From Halodurantibacterium daqingensis (GTDB taxonomy: Bacteria; Pseudomonadota; Alphaproteobacteria; Rhodobacterales; Rhodobacteraceae), in the NCBI RefSeq assembly GCF_042666235.1, contig NZ_JBHTFQ010000003.1:124001-188000 (forward strand): 64,000 bases of DNA, given 5' to 3'. Under the pieces are notes generated by a model. That model searched no databases. It had not been told where the DNA came from and worked only from the letters and a program-made list of their open reading frames with translations. Below, in pieces: positions 52,339 through 60,973 of the stretch. Within the stretch, counting starts at the first letter, position 1, and each line of letters opens with the position of its first letter. A program made the position numbers and the translations under genes.

Positions 52339-52989
52339 ATGAAAGAGCCGAAACCGATCCAGAAGGACGCATACAGCCTGATCCTCGATGCGATCGATCT
52401 GGGGCTTTACAAGCCGGGCGACCGGCTGGTCGAATCCGAACTTGCGGATCGCTTTGGCGTGTCACGCACGCCCGTGCGTGAGGCATTGCAGCGGCTGGAA
52501 ACGCAATCGATGCTTTCGCGGGACGGGCGCAGCCTGATCGTTGCGTCGCTGGATCATAACCAGCTGGCCGAGCTTTACGTGGTGCGAACCGAGCTTGAGG
52601 GGCTCGCGGCGCGGCTGGCTGCGCGTCACGCGACCGAAGAGGAAACGCGCGTCCTGCGCTCGATGGTCGAGGAGGACCGCAAGCTGATCGGCGATCCCTC
52701 GGCGCTTGCGCGCGCCAACAGGCGCTTTCACAAGCAGGTTCATCTGGCCTCGCACAACCGTTATCTGGTGCAGCAACTCGACCTCGTGCACCGGTCCATG
52801 GCGCTGCTGGCGAGCACCTCCCTCGCCGCGGAAGGGCGCGGGGAAACCGCCTTGGCCGAGCACGAGGCGATCGTGCGCGCCATCGAACTTGGAGATGGAG
52901 ATGCGGCCTACCAGGCGCTGAAGGACCACATCTCCAAGGCCTTCGAGACCCGGCTCAAGCTGGACGCCGGACGGCGACACCTGGGCTGA
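52339..52989 (+). CDS. GntR family transcriptional regulator (FCD domain)
   Basis: FadR-subfamily regulator of 216 aa. The winged helix includes ELADRFGVSRTPVREALQRLETQ; the C-terminal FCD domain has ELYVVRTELEGLAARLAA, FHKQVHLASHNRYL and the metal-binding His in AEHEAIVRAIELGD. Such regulators respond to organic acids. RBS GAGGAG. Its 3' end overlaps the convergent glycosyltransferase gene by 35 bp. Confidence 0.93.
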   Translation: MKEPKPIQKDAYSLILDAIDLGLYKPGDRLVESELADRFGVSRTPVREALQRLETQSMLSRDGRSLIVASLDHNQLAELYVVRTELEGLAARLAARHATEEETRVLRSMVEEDRKLIGDPSALARANRRFHKQVHLASHNRYLVQQLDLVHRSMALLASTSLAAEGRGETALAEHEAIVRAIELGDGDAAYQALKDHISKAFETRLKLDAGRRHLG

Positions 52990-54883
52990 CGGCGCGCGTC
53001 GGCGAATGGCTGACGCCTGCCGAGGGAAGGTCGAAGACCCCGTGCGCCGTCTTGTCCCAGTAATAGGGGTTGACCAGAATCTCGCGCAGCGCCTTGTAGG
53101 CGGCAAGCGTCGCCAGCGGGAAGTAGAATGGCATGGTCAGAACCCACCTGCGCAAGAAGCGGTGCCGCGGCTCCGATACTCCGATTATCCCGATCACGAG
53201 ATTGATTGTTTCGGCCAGAAGAAAAGCAGCGGTGAGCGCCGCAAGCGTTCCGGGCGATACGACACCCATGGCGGGATGTGCCAATCCAAGTGCCAGCAGC
53301 CAGAATGACCAGAGAAAGGGCGCCAGCAGGAATTGCGACAACGTGGCCGCGAACAGCACCTGAAGCCCGAAGAAGCGCCACCAGCCGATGTCGCGCAACA
53401 GCTGGCGCGGGGCGCGCATGTGCACGAGGTAGGTCATCGCATAGCCCTTGAGCCAGCGCGAGCGCTGCTTGATCCAGGGGACAAGGCGGCAGTTGGGCTC
53501 TTCGCAGGTGACGGTCGCCAGCACTTCGGTCCGGTATCCAAACCGGGCAAGCCGGATTCCCAGATCCGCATCCTCGGTCACATTATGTGCGTCCCAAGCG
53601 CCGATCTTTTCAAGAACATCGCGGCGGAAGAACAGCGTCGTGCCGCCAAGCGGCAGACAGAGACCCAGCTTCTCCATCCCGGGCAGGACCACGCGGAACC
53701 ACGCGGCATATTCGATCGTGAAACAGCGCGAGAGCCAGTTGGTCGCGGGGTTGTAATAGTCAAGTACCCCCTGAACACAGGCCAGATCCGCCCCCCGGTC
53801 ATGGAAGCGGCGCACCACACGGTGCAACTGGTCGGGTTCGGGGGCGTCCTCGGCATCGTAGACGCCGATGATCGAGCCGCGGCAGAAATCGAGTGCGAAA
53901 TTCAGCGCCCGGGGCTTGGTCTTGAGCGGCCCCTTCGGAACCACGATCACCCGCACCCAGGGCGGCAGCGGGCGGCAAGCCAGCGCATCCCGCGTCAGCA
54001 GGTCTTCCTCTTCGACCACAAGCAGCACGTCCAGAAGTTCCTTGGGGTAGGTCAGACGGCCAAGCCGCTGGATCAGCCGCGGAGCGATGTCCGGCTCCCG
54101 GTAAAGCGGCACCATCACCGAGACAACGGGCATCCGCGCGATCGAGGGCGGCGGGGTGGCCCTGGACGCGCCGCGCAGCTGCATGAACGCGGCCGCCGCC
54201 TTCATGCCGCTGACCAGCACCAGCGATCCGAGCGCCCAGAACATGAGCACCATGAACAACGCTGCCGGCCAAAGCATGCCAAGGCCGATCATCGCCAGCG
54301 CAACGCACAGGGTGCCGCGCTGCAGCTTTCGCGCGGGCCAGTTCCTGCAGCTGAACCGGGGCGCCGGCCGTGCCTCGGCCCGGCGATTGAGCATGTCGTG
54401 GCGCAGACGCAGCACTTCCGCCTCGATCCCGCTGGCCGTTGTCACCGCCATGCAGATCGGGCCAAAAATCTGGGCGAGGTGCGCCCGGTGGCGGATGAAC
54501 TCGTCCGGCCGTGCCGTCAGAATGATTGTGACGCCGCCCGCCCGACGCCAGGGCAGCAGCCCGTTTCTGAGGCATTCGGCAGCGCCAAGGATATCGACAA
54601 GGCGAGGGTCTGCAGGTTCTGCCGCAGGATCAACCACCGCCGCCCCGTGCTGTGTTGCCAGGGCCGCGGCCAGCGCCCGCTCGGTGATCATGCCGTTGCC
54701 CAGCAGGATGTCGCCAAGGCGTGCGCCGCGTCGGGATTGCCGTGACAGGGCTTCGACAAGATCCGACGGGTCAAGCGCCTGCTGCTTCAGCAGGATCTGC
54801 CCAAGCCCGGGTTGCCCGGGCGCAGGCGCCCCGTTCCAGGCCGGAGATGCGGCTGCGGGATCAAGACGGCGGGCAAGGACCAT
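52955..54883 (-). CDS. Membrane glycosyltransferase (GT2) with MshEN-like N-terminal domain
   Basis: A 642-aa protein. Residues 1-160 resemble the MshEN/GSPII_E N-terminal domain, with two tandem repeats: residues 26-49 (GLGQILLKQQALDPSDLVEA...) and 55-78, where RLGDILLGNGMIT and LAAALATQ match the c-di-GMP-binding pattern RLGxxLLxxGxI. Two helices near 190-227, then a GT2 domain: SVMVPLYREPD, DAEDAPEPDQL (343-353), TEDADLG (437-443) and QRSRWLKG (473-480, the processive GT Q-x-x-R-W type). Four more helices end the protein. NfrB of E. coli has the same two domains in reverse order and uses c-di-GMP. RBS AGGAG six bases before the ATG. A CtrA-like site lies 46 bp upstream. Confidence 0.88.
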   Translation of the reverse strand: MVLARRLDPAAASPAWNGAPAPGQPGLGQILLKQQALDPSDLVEALSRQSRRGARLGDILLGNGMITERALAAALATQHGAAVVDPAAEPADPRLVDILGAAECLRNGLLPWRRAGGVTIILTARPDEFIRHRAHLAQIFGPICMAVTTASGIEAEVLRLRHDMLNRRAEARPAPRFSCRNWPARKLQRGTLCVALAMIGLGMLWPAALFMVLMFWALGSLVLVSGMKAAAAFMQLRGASRATPPPSIARMPVVSVMVPLYREPDIAPRLIQRLGRLTYPKELLDVLLVVEEEDLLTRDALACRPLPPWVRVIVVPKGPLKTKPRALNFALDFCRGSIIGVYDAEDAPEPDQLHRVVRRFHDRGADLACVQGVLDYYNPATNWLSRCFTIEYAAWFRVVLPGMEKLGLCLPLGGTTLFFRRDVLEKIGAWDAHNVTEDADLGIRLARFGYRTEVLATVTCEEPNCRLVPWIKQRSRWLKGYAMTYLVHMRAPRQLLRDIGWWRFFGLQVLFAATLSQFLLAPFLWSFWLLALGLAHPAMGVVSPGTLAALTAAFLLAETINLVIGIIGVSEPRHRFLRRWVLTMPFYFPLATLAAYKALREILVNPYYWDKTAHGVFDLPSAGVSHSPTRAVSPGVAVRRPA

Positions 54884-54929
54884 GCGGCGCTCCTGTCGGG
54901 GGAAGTGCCGCAGTATTGCCGGTCGATGG

Positions 54930-54944
54930 TTAAGGGGACGTTAA
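54930..54944. promoter_or_regulatory. Candidate CtrA site (TTAA-N7-TTAA) upstream of the glycosyltransferase
   Basis: TTAA-GGGGACG-TTAA, flanked to make the perfect inverted repeat GGTTAA-N7-TTAACC (54928-54946). Spacing and flanks equal the CtrA consensus of alphaproteobacteria. It lies 46 bp before the glycosyltransferase start, at a suitable distance for a promoter, and 18 bp from the end of carA. One of only two such sites I found in the window. Confidence 0.62.
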
Positions 54945-54963
54945 CCCCGACGAGCGAAGGATA

Positions 54964-56124
54964 TCAGACTGTGCGCCGTTGCCGCATCGCCTCGGCAAAA
55001 CGCTCGAACAGGTAATAGCTGTCTTGGGGACCGGGGCTGGCCTCGGGGTGGTATTGCACCGAAAACACCGGACGATCCGACATGCGGATGCCACAGTTCG
55101 AGCCGTCAAAGAGGCTCACATGCGTTTCCAGCACCCCTTCGGGCAGGGTCTGGCTGTCCACGGTGAAGCCGTGGTTCATGCTGGTGATCTCGACCTTTCC
55201 GGTCTCGTTATCCTTGACCGGGTGGTTCGCCCCGTGATGCCCGTGGTTCATCTTGACCGTTTTGGCGCCCAAGGCGAGCGCAAGCATCTGATGCCCGAGG
55301 CAGATGCCGAAGACCGGCAGGTCGCGCTTCAACACGCCCTGGATCATCGGTACGGCATAGGCACCGGTCGCGGCCGGATCGCCGGGGCCGTTCGACAGGA
55401 ACACCCCATCAGGATTGAGCGCGAGAACCTCCTCGGCGGTGGCCGTAGCGGGCAGTACCGTCACATCGCAACCGGCCGAGGCGAGACAGCGCAGGATGTT
55501 GCGTTTGGCGCCGAAATCGACGGCGACCACGCGCAGCGCCTCGCCTTCCCTTTGGCCGAAGCCCTCGGGCCAGCTCCACCGGGTTTCGTTCCAGCGGTAG
55601 CTTTGGGAACAGGTCACCTCGCGCGCGAGGTCGAGGCCGACGAGCCCACGGAAGCCTCGCGCCTTCGCGACAAGGGCCTCGATGTCGAAGACGCCTTCCG
55701 GGTTATGAACCATCGCGACATGCGGCGCCCCCTGCTGGCGGATGGCGCGGGTCAGACGGCGCGTGTCAATGCCGCCCATGCCGATGCGCCCCTTGCGGGC
55801 CAGCCACTCTGCAAGCTCGCCCGTTGCGCGCCAGTTCGACGCTTCGGTCGGATCCCACTTCACGATCATGCCGGCCGCAACAGGATCGGAGGTTTCGTCA
55901 TCATCCTCGTTCACGCCCACATTGCCGACATGCGGGAAGGTGAAGGTCACGACCTGGCCCGCATAGGAGGGATCGGTCATGATTTCCTGATAGCCGGTCA
56001 TCGCGGTGTTGAAGCACAGTTCGGCGACCGTTTCGCCCACAGCCCCAAATCCGTGACCGTAGAATACGGTGCCGTCAGCAAGGGCGAGGCAGGCGGTCGG
56101 CGTTTGGTTGGGCGTGGCGGGCAT
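54964..56124 (-). CDS. carA: Carbamoyl-phosphate synthase small subunit
   Basis: Glutamine-hydrolysing subunit for arginine and pyrimidine synthesis. The 386-aa product has the N-terminal CPSase domain (FYGHGFGAVGETVAELCFNTAMTGYQEI) and a class I amidotransferase domain with FGICLGHQM (Cys), NHGFTVD and QYHPEASPGPQD (His, Glu). carB is not in the window, as often in this order. The ATG at 56124 follows GGAG; an in-frame TTG five codons upstream is rejected. Divergent from the YqeY gene. Confidence 0.96.
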   Translation of the reverse strand: MPATPNQTPTACLALADGTVFYGHGFGAVGETVAELCFNTAMTGYQEIMTDPSYAGQVVTFTFPHVGNVGVNEDDDETSDPVAAGMIVKWDPTEASNWRATGELAEWLARKGRIGMGGIDTRRLTRAIRQQGAPHVAMVHNPEGVFDIEALVAKARGFRGLVGLDLAREVTCSQSYRWNETRWSWPEGFGQREGEALRVVAVDFGAKRNILRCLASAGCDVTVLPATATAEEVLALNPDGVFLSNGPGDPAATGAYAVPMIQGVLKRDLPVFGICLGHQMLALALGAKTVKMNHGHHGANHPVKDNETGKVEITSMNHGFTVDSQTLPEGVLETHVSLFDGSNCGIRMSDRPVFSVQYHPEASPGPQDSYYLFERFAEAMRQRRTV

Positions 56125-56316
56125 GGCAGACTCCGGCAATGCGAGGGGGGCGGCGGATCGCCGGGCAACCTATGTGCCGGGCACGTCCGGGTCAAGGGGG
56201 CGTGACTTTTTAGGTTCCTGTTGCTTTACAAGGGCTTGGCTGGGATCGGTCTGGTTGTAAGCGCCGGCCTCTCGCGGTATTGTTCGGACTTCGAAGACAA
56301 TTGAACGGACCACCGG

Positions 56317-56778
56317 ATGAAAATGCGCGATCGGATCGCAGCCGCGCTCAAGGATGCGATGAAGAACAAAGAGGCTGACAGGCTTTCAACGCTGCGCCTG
56401 ATCAATGCTGCGATCAAGGATCGCGACATTGCCCTGCGTGGCGAGGGCAGCGAAGCCGAACTTGGAGACGCCGACGTCCTGGCCATTCTGGGGCGTATGG
56501 TCAAGCAGCGACAGGAAAGCGCCCGCGCCTACGAGGAAGGTGGCCGCCTTGAACTCGCCGAAAAGGAGCTCGCCGAGATCCGCGTCATCGAGGAATTCCT
56601 GCCGCGCCAGCTGTCCGAGGCCGAGGTCAATGCCGCGGTGACCGCAGCCATCGAAGAAACAGGCGCCAGCAGTATTCGCGACATGGGCCGGGTAATGGCC
56701 GTTCTGAAAGAGCGCTACACCGGGCAGATGGACTTCGGTGCGGTTGGCCCGGCGGTCAAGGGCCGTCTGAGCGCCTGA
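56317..56778 (+). CDS. GatB/YqeY domain-containing protein
   Basis: A 153-aa YqeY-family protein: KMRDRIAAALKDAMKNKEADRLSTLRLINAA, then KQRQESARAYEEGGRLELAEKE and VIEEFLPRQLSEAEV. The fold resembles the C-terminus of GatB, so tRNA binding or amidotransferase-related roles have been proposed. Two in-frame ATGs (56317, 56323) are possible starts. A gene often found near rpsU or dnaG in other bacteria, here next to carA. Confidence 0.92.
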   Translation: MKMRDRIAAALKDAMKNKEADRLSTLRLINAAIKDRDIALRGEGSEAELGDADVLAILGRMVKQRQESARAYEEGGRLELAEKELAEIRVIEEFLPRQLSEAEVNAAVTAAIEETGASSIRDMGRVMAVLKERYTGQMDFGAVGPAVKGRLSA

Positions 56779-56848
56779 GGGAACAACTTTTTCCCTTTGC
56801 GGTTGGAATCCCGTCCCGGACGGGCGTTCTGACCGATGGAGGGAAGAG

Positions 56849-57031
56849 ATGACAGGCGATCTTGAGGCACAGCGCCATGCGGCAGCAGCAGCGCTGGCCG
56901 TAAAGCGTGGCGAGGCCGAGGCGGCGCGGCTGGAAGGACCGTCGCGCATCATGCACGAACACCTGACCGAACGCGAACTTGCCGAAATGGCCGGTGACCC
57001 GCACGAGGATCTTCCGGGACCGAAGGGTTAG
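56849..57031 (+). CDS. Small Ala/Glu-rich protein of unknown function
   Basis: A 60-aa hydrophilic protein (MTGDLEAQRHAAAAALAVKRG...) likely a single long helix with no membrane segment. A good RBS, GGAGGGAAGAG, precedes the ATG, and the gene lies 70 bp after the YqeY gene. Its end is followed by a near-perfect hairpin. Small proteins like this recur in Rhodobacterales, but I cannot assign a role. Confidence 0.65.
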   Translation: MTGDLEAQRHAAAAALAVKRGEAEAARLEGPSRIMHEHLTERELAEMAGDPHEDLPGPKG

Positions 57032-57034
57032 CAC

Positions 57035-57058
57035 GGGAACGATGCAAGCATCGTGCCC
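57035..57058 (+). terminator. Hairpin after the small gene
   Basis: GGG-A-ACGATGC pairs with GCATCGT-G-CCC around two central bases, with one A/G mismatch. No T-tract follows. The remaining 220 bp up to the DUF2244 gene shows nothing I can name. Confidence 0.45.
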
Positions 57059-57280
57059 GGCGCTGCGGGCGGCACTCCCGGGGCCAGGATCAGGGGTTGA
57101 TCGGGTCAGAACACCCTGGTACGGGGCACAGCCTCGGATTCGAAGCCGGGAACGCGGGCCTCGAAGGAGCCCCGTAACCAGCGGCGCAGTCCGTGCTGAG
57201 GCGGATGGAGTTGATGCCTTGGCACGCAAGCACCCATCGCGCGCTCATCGGACAGCGGCACTCGCCCTCACCACGCCTCG

Positions 57281-57835
57281 TCAGTGCTCCGGCTTGCCCT
57301 TGAACGGCGAGAGCCGCAGCAGCGCGCGTTGAAGGTCGTCATGCAACGCCGCCCGTTCCTCGGGGCTCAGGAAGGCGCCCAGTTCCACCTCCCGGCCCGA
57401 ACCGCGCAGCGTCAGGTATTTCGGAACCGGCCCGTCGCCCTCGGACAGGTGCAGGCTTGTCCAGTGAGGGTTCGCGGACCATTCCTGGCGGCGCCCGCCG
57501 GGATTGTGACGCACGAGTTCGATCCGATCCGGCCAGACCGACAGAACCTCGATCAGCTGGCCATCGCGGTAACTGCGCCGGAGCGACATCCAGAGCGCCG
57601 AGAGCACCAGAAGCAGGAACGGCAGGATTCCCCACAGCACCGGTGTGCCGAGAAGGGCGATCAGCGGCAGAAGAAACAGCCCGGCGGTGATGCCGATGAA
57701 GGCCACGAAGCCGCGCGGCGGCAACGAACGGTGGGGCCAGAGGTGCAGCTGATAGGCTGGCGCACCCTTGTCGTGGAAAAAGGCCCCGGGTTGCCCCGGA
57801 GCCTTTTCCTGTCCTTTGATCCATTCGATCGGCAT
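57281..57835 (-). CDS. DUF2244 domain-containing membrane protein
   Basis: A 184-aa protein of the DUF2244 family: FFHDKGAPAYQLHLWPHRSLPPRGFVAFI, two adjacent membrane helices (around residues 45-85), and RRSYRDGQLIEVLSVWPDRIELVRH at the start of the cytoplasmic part. Regularly found downstream of cytochrome oxidase genes in alphaproteobacteria, which suggests a link to respiration or heme handling; no function known. It starts 12 bp after ctaD. Confidence 0.88.
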   Translation of the reverse strand: MPIEWIKGQEKAPGQPGAFFHDKGAPAYQLHLWPHRSLPPRGFVAFIGITAGLFLLPLIALLGTPVLWGILPFLLLVLSALWMSLRRSYRDGQLIEVLSVWPDRIELVRHNPGGRRQEWSANPHWTSLHLSEGDGPVPKYLTLRGSGREVELGAFLSPEERAALHDDLQRALLRLSPFKGKPEH

Positions 57836-57847
57836 GGATCGCCGGCC

Positions 57848-59521
57848 TCAATGTGCGTGGCTGCGGTCCCAGTCCTCGCGCTTGGGGAGCGTTTCGAAGG
57901 TATGCTCCGGCGGCGGGCAGGGCAGGGTCCATTCCAGCGTGTCCGCATGCTCGTTCCAGTAGTTGTTGGCGGTCACGCGCTTGCCATAGAACAGCGTGTA
58001 GAACACCACCCCGATGAAGAACAGGAACGAGGCAAAGGAGATGAAGGCACCGATCGACGAGACGTAGTTCCAGAGCGCATAGGCCTCGGGATAGTCGATG
58101 TAGCGGCGCGGCATCCCCTGACGGCCCAGGAAGTGCTGCGGGAAGAAGGTCACGTTCGCGCCGATGAACATCAGCCAGAAGTGCACCTGACCCGCCCATT
58201 CCGGATACTGACGGCCCGACATCTTGCCGATCCAGTAGTAGATCCCGGCAAAGATGCAGAACACGGCGCCGATCGACATCACGTAGTGGAAATGGGCGAC
58301 CACGTAATAGGTATCGTGATAGACGCGGTCAACAGGTGCCTGGCTCAGCACGATGCCGGTCACGCCGCCCACGGTGAACAGGAACAGGAAGCCGAAGGCG
58401 AAAAGCATCGGTGTCTTGAGTTCGACCGAGCCGCCCCACATAGTGGCGATCCAGCTGAAGATCTTCACCCCCGTCGGCACAGCGATCACCATGGTGGCAA
58501 GCATGAAGTAGCTTTGCTGCGTCAGGCTCATCCCGGCGGTGTACATGTGGTGCGCCCAGACAACAAAGCCCAGCACCGCAATGGCGACCATCGCATAGAC
58601 CATCGGCAGGTAGCCGAAGATCGGCTTGCGCGAGAAGGTGGCGATGATGTGGCTGATGATGCCGAAACCGGGGATGATGATGATGTACACTTCCGGATGG
58701 CCGAAGAACCACAGGATGTGCTGGTAAAGCACCGGGTCACCGCCGCCCGACGGATAGAAGAAGGTCGTCCCGAAGTTCCGGTCGGTCAGGAGCATCGTGA
58801 TCGCGCCGGCAAGCACGGGAAGGGCAAGGAGAATCATCCATGCGGTCACGAAGATCGACCAGGCGAACAGCGGCACCTTGTGCATCGTCATGCCCGGGGC
58901 GCGCATGTTGAGGAAAGTCGTGATGATGTTGATCGCGCCGAGAATCGATGAGGCCCCCGAAACGTGGACCGCGAAGATCGCGAGGTCGGTCGCATAGCCG
59001 CCTTCGTTGGTCGAGAGCGGCGGGTAAAGCACCCAGCCCACACCCGCGCCGAGCTGGTCGTTGCCACCCGGGCTCAGGACCGATGCGACGGCAAGGGCGG
59101 TGCCTGCCACGAACAGCCAGTAGGACAGGTTGTTGAGACGCGGGAAGGCCATGTCCGGGGCGCCGATCATCAGCGGCATGAAATAGTTGCCAAAGCCGCC
59201 GAACAGCGCCGGAATCACCACGAAGAACATCATCAGCACGCCATGGGCGGTGATGAGGACGTTCCACAGATGGCCGTTCGGGGTGCAGTCTTCGGTGGCG
59301 GCAGCGGCAAGGCGCGCACCTTCCAGACACATGTACTGCACACCCGGTTCCATCAGCTCGAGCCGCATGTAGACCGTGAACGAGACCGAAATCAGCCCGA
59401 CGATCGCCGCGGTGAACAGATAAAGGATACCGATATCCTTGTGGTTTGTTGACATGAACCAACGGGTGAAGAACCCGCGGTTGTCATGCCCATCGTGGCC
59501 ATGTGTGGCTGCGTCGGCCAT
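57848..59521 (-). CDS. ctaD: Cytochrome c oxidase subunit I (aa3 type)
   Basis: Catalytic subunit of an A1-type heme-copper oxidase, 557 aa, twelve helices. Visible features: HGVLMMFFVVIPAL region for heme a, the D-channel entrance APDMAFPRLNNLS, the cross-linked HPEVY in WFFGHPEVYIIIIPGFG with the proton-channel Glu, the CuB pair HHMYTAGM, and HDTYYVVAHFHYVMS. It is a lone subunit I gene without ctaC/ctaE, as in Rhodobacter and Paracoccus. The ATG at 59521 gives the expected start (MADAATHGHDGHD). Cytochrome c gene upstream on the same strand. Confidence 0.97.
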   Translation of the reverse strand: MADAATHGHDGHDNRGFFTRWFMSTNHKDIGILYLFTAAIVGLISVSFTVYMRLELMEPGVQYMCLEGARLAAAATEDCTPNGHLWNVLITAHGVLMMFFVVIPALFGGFGNYFMPLMIGAPDMAFPRLNNLSYWLFVAGTALAVASVLSPGGNDQLGAGVGWVLYPPLSTNEGGYATDLAIFAVHVSGASSILGAINIITTFLNMRAPGMTMHKVPLFAWSIFVTAWMILLALPVLAGAITMLLTDRNFGTTFFYPSGGGDPVLYQHILWFFGHPEVYIIIIPGFGIISHIIATFSRKPIFGYLPMVYAMVAIAVLGFVVWAHHMYTAGMSLTQQSYFMLATMVIAVPTGVKIFSWIATMWGGSVELKTPMLFAFGFLFLFTVGGVTGIVLSQAPVDRVYHDTYYVVAHFHYVMSIGAVFCIFAGIYYWIGKMSGRQYPEWAGQVHFWLMFIGANVTFFPQHFLGRQGMPRRYIDYPEAYALWNYVSSIGAFISFASFLFFIGVVFYTLFYGKRVTANNYWNEHADTLEWTLPCPPPEHTFETLPKREDWDRSHAH

Positions 59522-59669
59522 GCTCGACTCCCGTTCCCTGAGTTTTGATCCCCCGACATGCAGATGCCGGAGGATCTGTTCCGTCCTCTTTTTAGAATGT
59601 CGCCCGATGCTCGGCAATGACCGACAATGCCGCAGCTGTGCATTTTTCCGGAAACGACGGGTCCGGAGA

Positions 59670-60080
59670 CTACTCGGAAACCGAAATCAGATAGGCCACG
59701 ATGTCTTCGCCCCCGCGCGCGAGCTTGAAGGTCATGTTCGAGCGGGCGCCGGAATCGCCGAGGTGATCGCGGATGAAGGCGGTCGGATCGGCCAGATAGG
59801 GGATGATGTTCTCTTCGTCCCAGACCAGCCCGGCCTCGCCTGCGGCGACCAGCGCTGGCGAATAGCGGAAGCCCTCTTCGGTGCCGGCAGTGCGGCCGAT
59901 CACTCCGTAGAGGTTGGGGCCGGTGCGGCCACCCTTGAAAATCTCGGTCCCGTCATCGGCCACGATCATGTGGCAGGCGCGGCATTTGTTGAACTCGCGT
60001 TCGCCCTTGGCCGGGTCGCCTTCGGCAAGGACAGGGGTTGCGAGAGCAGCGAGACCGGCAAGCAGGGTTATCCTGAGCAT
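59670..60080 (-). CDS. cycA: Cytochrome c2/c550-type periplasmic electron carrier
   Basis: A 136-aa class I cytochrome c with signal peptide MLRITLLAGLAALATPVLA. The heme motif is CRACH (in FNKCRACHMIVADDGT), the axial Met lies in NMTFKLARGG, and TGPNLYGVIGRTAGTEEGF is typical of c550/c2. It carries electrons from complex III to the oxidase. A cycA gene next to ctaD is also known in Paracoccus denitrificans, supporting the assignment. Confidence 0.92.
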   Translation of the reverse strand: MLRITLLAGLAALATPVLAEGDPAKGEREFNKCRACHMIVADDGTEIFKGGRTGPNLYGVIGRTAGTEEGFRYSPALVAAGEAGLVWDEENIIPYLADPTAFIRDHLGDSGARSNMTFKLARGGEDIVAYLISVSE

Positions 60081-60128
60081 TCGATTCCTCGTAGGTCATG
60101 GCGTCCCGAAAGTGGGCGCCGGGTCAGG

Positions 60129-60821
60129 TTACATGGAGCGGGGCGCCGGCGGCAACTGCGACGAAAGGCCGTCTGCGCCGAAGCGCCGATCGAAAGCCCG
60201 GCGCAGGGCAAGATCGAGATCCGCCATGCTGACCGGCAGCCCGAGATCGACAAGACTCGTCACCCCGCGATCTCGGATTCCGCAGGGCACGATGCCGTCG
60301 AAATGCGACAGATCGGGATCGTGGTTGATCGCGATGCCGTGGAAACTGACCCATCGGCGCAGCTTGATCCCGATTGCGGCAATCTTGTCTTCGCGCAGGC
60401 TGCCATCCGCGGCAGGGGGGTGGTCGGGTCGCTCGACCCAGACGCCGACGCGGCCCTCGCGCCGCTCTCCCTTGACGTTGAACTCGGCCAGCGTGTCGAT
60501 CACCCAGCCCTCGAGCGCGCAGACGAACCGGCGCACGTCCCGGCCCCGCGCGTTGAGGTCCAGCATGACATAGGCGATCCGCTGCCCCGGCCCGTGATAG
60601 GTGTACTGCCCGCCGCGCCCTGCCGAATGAACCGGGAAGCGGTCCGGATCTGTCAGATCAGCAGGATCAGCCGAGGTGCCGGCGGTATAGATCGGCGGAT
60701 GCTCCAGCAGCCAGACGGCTTCGGGCGCCGTGCCAGCGCTGATTGCAGCCACCCGTTCCTCCATCGCGGCGAGCGCGGTCTCATAGGGAACGAGGCCCTC
60801 CCAATGACGCCATTCTACCAT
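60129..60821 (-). CDS. lipB: Octanoyltransferase LipB
   Basis: Moves octanoyl from acyl carrier protein to lipoyl domains, the first step of lipoate synthesis. The 230-aa product has the family pieces PPIYTAGTSADPADL, GRGGQYTYHGPGQRIAYVMLDL, the Lys in EDKIAAIGIKL (Lys146) and the nucleophile in GIVPCGI (Cys180). The ATG at 60821 begins MVEWRHWEGLVPYETAL. It is transcribed toward cycA, 49 bp away. Confidence 0.95.
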   Translation of the reverse strand: MVEWRHWEGLVPYETALAAMEERVAAISAGTAPEAVWLLEHPPIYTAGTSADPADLTDPDRFPVHSAGRGGQYTYHGPGQRIAYVMLDLNARGRDVRRFVCALEGWVIDTLAEFNVKGERREGRVGVWVERPDHPPAADGSLREDKIAAIGIKLRRWVSFHGIAINHDPDLSHFDGIVPCGIRDRGVTSLVDLGLPVSMADLDLALRRAFDRRFGADGLSSQLPPAPRSM

Positions 60822-60973
60822 GATCCTGTCTCCGTCCGTCTTGCTGGCCGTTGCTTTGCGGGCCTGTGCGATCCTCTCGGCAAATGCAAGCGAGCCTTCT
60901 CGTCTTTTGTCGCTTTTTTCCTCTTCACATCCGCGAACCGCTCGGCTAAGACCCGCTTCACCAAGCCAGATGT

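Noticed and set aside
57059..57280. Possible small RNA or gene in the gap before the DUF2244 gene
   Set aside because: No RBS-linked frame, no terminator with T-tract and no known RNA motif could be seen.
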